The notes under the pieces are model-generated. The model saw only the letters and a program-made list of their open reading frames with translations, was not told the DNA's origin and did no database searches. 64,000 nucleotides of DNA from Crotophaga sulcirostris (taxonomy: Eukaryota > Chordata > Aves > Cuculiformes > Crotophagidae): the NCBI GenBank assembly GCA_013397455.1, contig VYZB01000273.1, forward strand, positions 304,735 to 368,734, written 5' to 3'. Below are positions 62,654 to 64,000 of the stretch, piece after piece (position 1 is the first letter of the stretch; every line of letters begins with the position of its first letter). A program made the position numbers and the translations under genes.

Positions 62654-64000
62654 GCAGGCACATATTTAAATACTTCAACTGCCCCAATTCACTTCCATGC
62701 TCATAATACAAATTAAGGCATGGAATACTGAGAGGATTCACAAATAATACCCCAAAGACCATGCAAAATACTTTCAATGTTGCCCTATAAGAGGCCTGGG
62801 AAGGTCAGGGGGGCTGTGGTAACAACTGGCAGCTCCCATCAGTGCAGCAGTTCAGCAGCAGGCAGGATAGTGACTGCCCAAGGCTCAGCTACAGACACCA
62901 AGATGTCAAGGGTTACACAAACAGGCCCTTGATTCTTTTAGGATGGGTAGAAATACATAGCAGAAAACTGTATTTAAAAAAGCCATGTAAAAGCCAGGTA
63001 TTCTAAATATTTCTGAGCAAGCTCAGCCTAACATCAAACCCTCCCCTCCCCCGGACTCTGCAGTTTATACATATGCAAAACATTTTAGTCACCATAGGCA
63101 CCATACAAGCAAAGAGTTGTAGCCCATGTGGCTCAGAGGCAACCACCTCTGCCAAACACAGCACAGAAACTTCCCAAAACTGCCCTAAAGGTCTGTGCTG
63201 GCATCCCAGCCTACATCAACCACTCTGCTGCACTGGTGATGTGAGGCCGTGCATTGTTCTTGACACTCTAGGAGATAAAAATAAATGAAAAGTGCCCTTT
63301 TTCACATTATCCAGCGATGATTCTGGTAATCTATTTCTCACCTTTGTATTATAAACAGCATTTGAATTTGAGTTATTTGAACTATACAGTTGCTCCCTTA
63401 CACTTCTTTAAAAACTACATAATTTACATTTCCTACCCTGTTTCTTTTACCATCTCTTCTCCATCCCTGCTTTACTGTAATTTTTGCCACTAAATATGAA
63501 AACTTGGTTTCACATGAACGACTCTGTTTCTCACGCAGAAGCTCCTATTCCATTTTTCCATACATCCCTGTTCTCTGCACTTCTTAACAGTACGCATGGA
63601 GCCGCAGAAGTATTGTTGGTGTAGGCTGAAAGAACTTAAAGGAATTACCAAAAGCTAAGATGAAACCTTGCAAGTGGTCTATTTTATAAGCCTTCTGGAG
63701 GGATACTGGGTGTTGTACTTCAAAGTGGAGAGAAGCACAGAAGCAAAGCATTGCTTTCCAATATTGGTTCCTGCTGCTAAAAAAAAAATCAAGTTCAGTA
63801 TATATTATATTACCAAGCCTGATGACATGCCCAAAAGCTACATTTAATGTCATCGTTCTCAGTCTTTTCAAGTCCATTTCCATGTCAGAAGCTTAATGAG
63901 CAGAAAACCAAACAAGAACTCCAAAGAAACTCAATGTCATTCAACAAAACGTTCTCTTTTGGGGTTTTTTTTTTAAACATTGCACGGATTCTTGAGGAGA

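Larger units (their letters stand above)
57420..64000. other. Upstream region toward KIF5C, no coding exon recognised
   Basis: It holds the tandem repeat at 58522, CR1 at 59262 and 62008, poly-A at 62630 and G+C-richer DNA at 59580-59830 and 60000-61000. No kinesin coding sequence was seen on the minus strand, where KIF5C would be expected by synteny. Confidence 0.55.

Noticed and set aside
57420..64000. 3' end of KIF5C.
   Set aside because: It is expected on this side by synteny, but no kinesin tail coding sequence was found. A 3' UTR could not be excluded or supported.

Overview
The window is vertebrate nuclear DNA and almost certainly avian. At least 27 fragments of the CR1 LINE family are scattered through it on both strands. 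They are 5'-truncated, and many end in the bird-typical ATTCTATG octamer repeats. No mammalian SINE or LINE is evident. Most of the sequence is AT-rich and noncoding, with microsatellites and homopolymer tracts. A single ambiguous base sits at 47842.

One protein-coding gene can be read with confidence. It is LYPD6B, a GPI-anchored Ly6/uPAR (LU) domain protein, encoded on the minus strand by four coding exons at 45370-45256, 44123-44025, 42716-42586 and 41569-41405. Joined, they give an uninterrupted 169-residue protein with a signal peptide, a 12-cysteine LU domain, one N-glycosylation sequon and a hydrophobic C-terminal GPI-attachment tail. All three coding introns have GT..AG ends and are about 1.0-1.3 kb long. 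The exons are too short and split to appear as convincing open reading frames, so the gene is found from splice sites and family resemblance. An out-of-frame upstream AUG lies in the same first coding exon and overlaps the start of the main reading frame.

Layout. Positions 1-41404 lie downstream of LYPD6B: its 3' UTR (end not fixed), then intergenic DNA with CR1 copies, simple repeats and a few CpG- or homeodomain-motif-rich patches. In other amniotes the order is KIF5C, LYPD6B, LYPD6, MMADHC, so LYPD6 is expected beyond the low-coordinate end and KIF5C beyond the high-coordinate end. No coding exon of either was recognised. Positions 41405-45409 hold the LYPD6B coding exons. Positions 45410-64000 are the 5' side of the gene, probably introns and upstream exons. 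A CpG-rich patch at 57290-57419 carries a minus-strand splice-donor consensus and is the best, though unproven, candidate for an upstream first exon or promoter.

I see no operon, CRISPR array, rRNA, tRNA or intact mobile element, and no convincing novel multi-gene system. The points most worth a second look are the upstream AUG of LYPD6B, an inverted CR1 pair close to its last coding exon, the CpG patches and two short tandem arrays.
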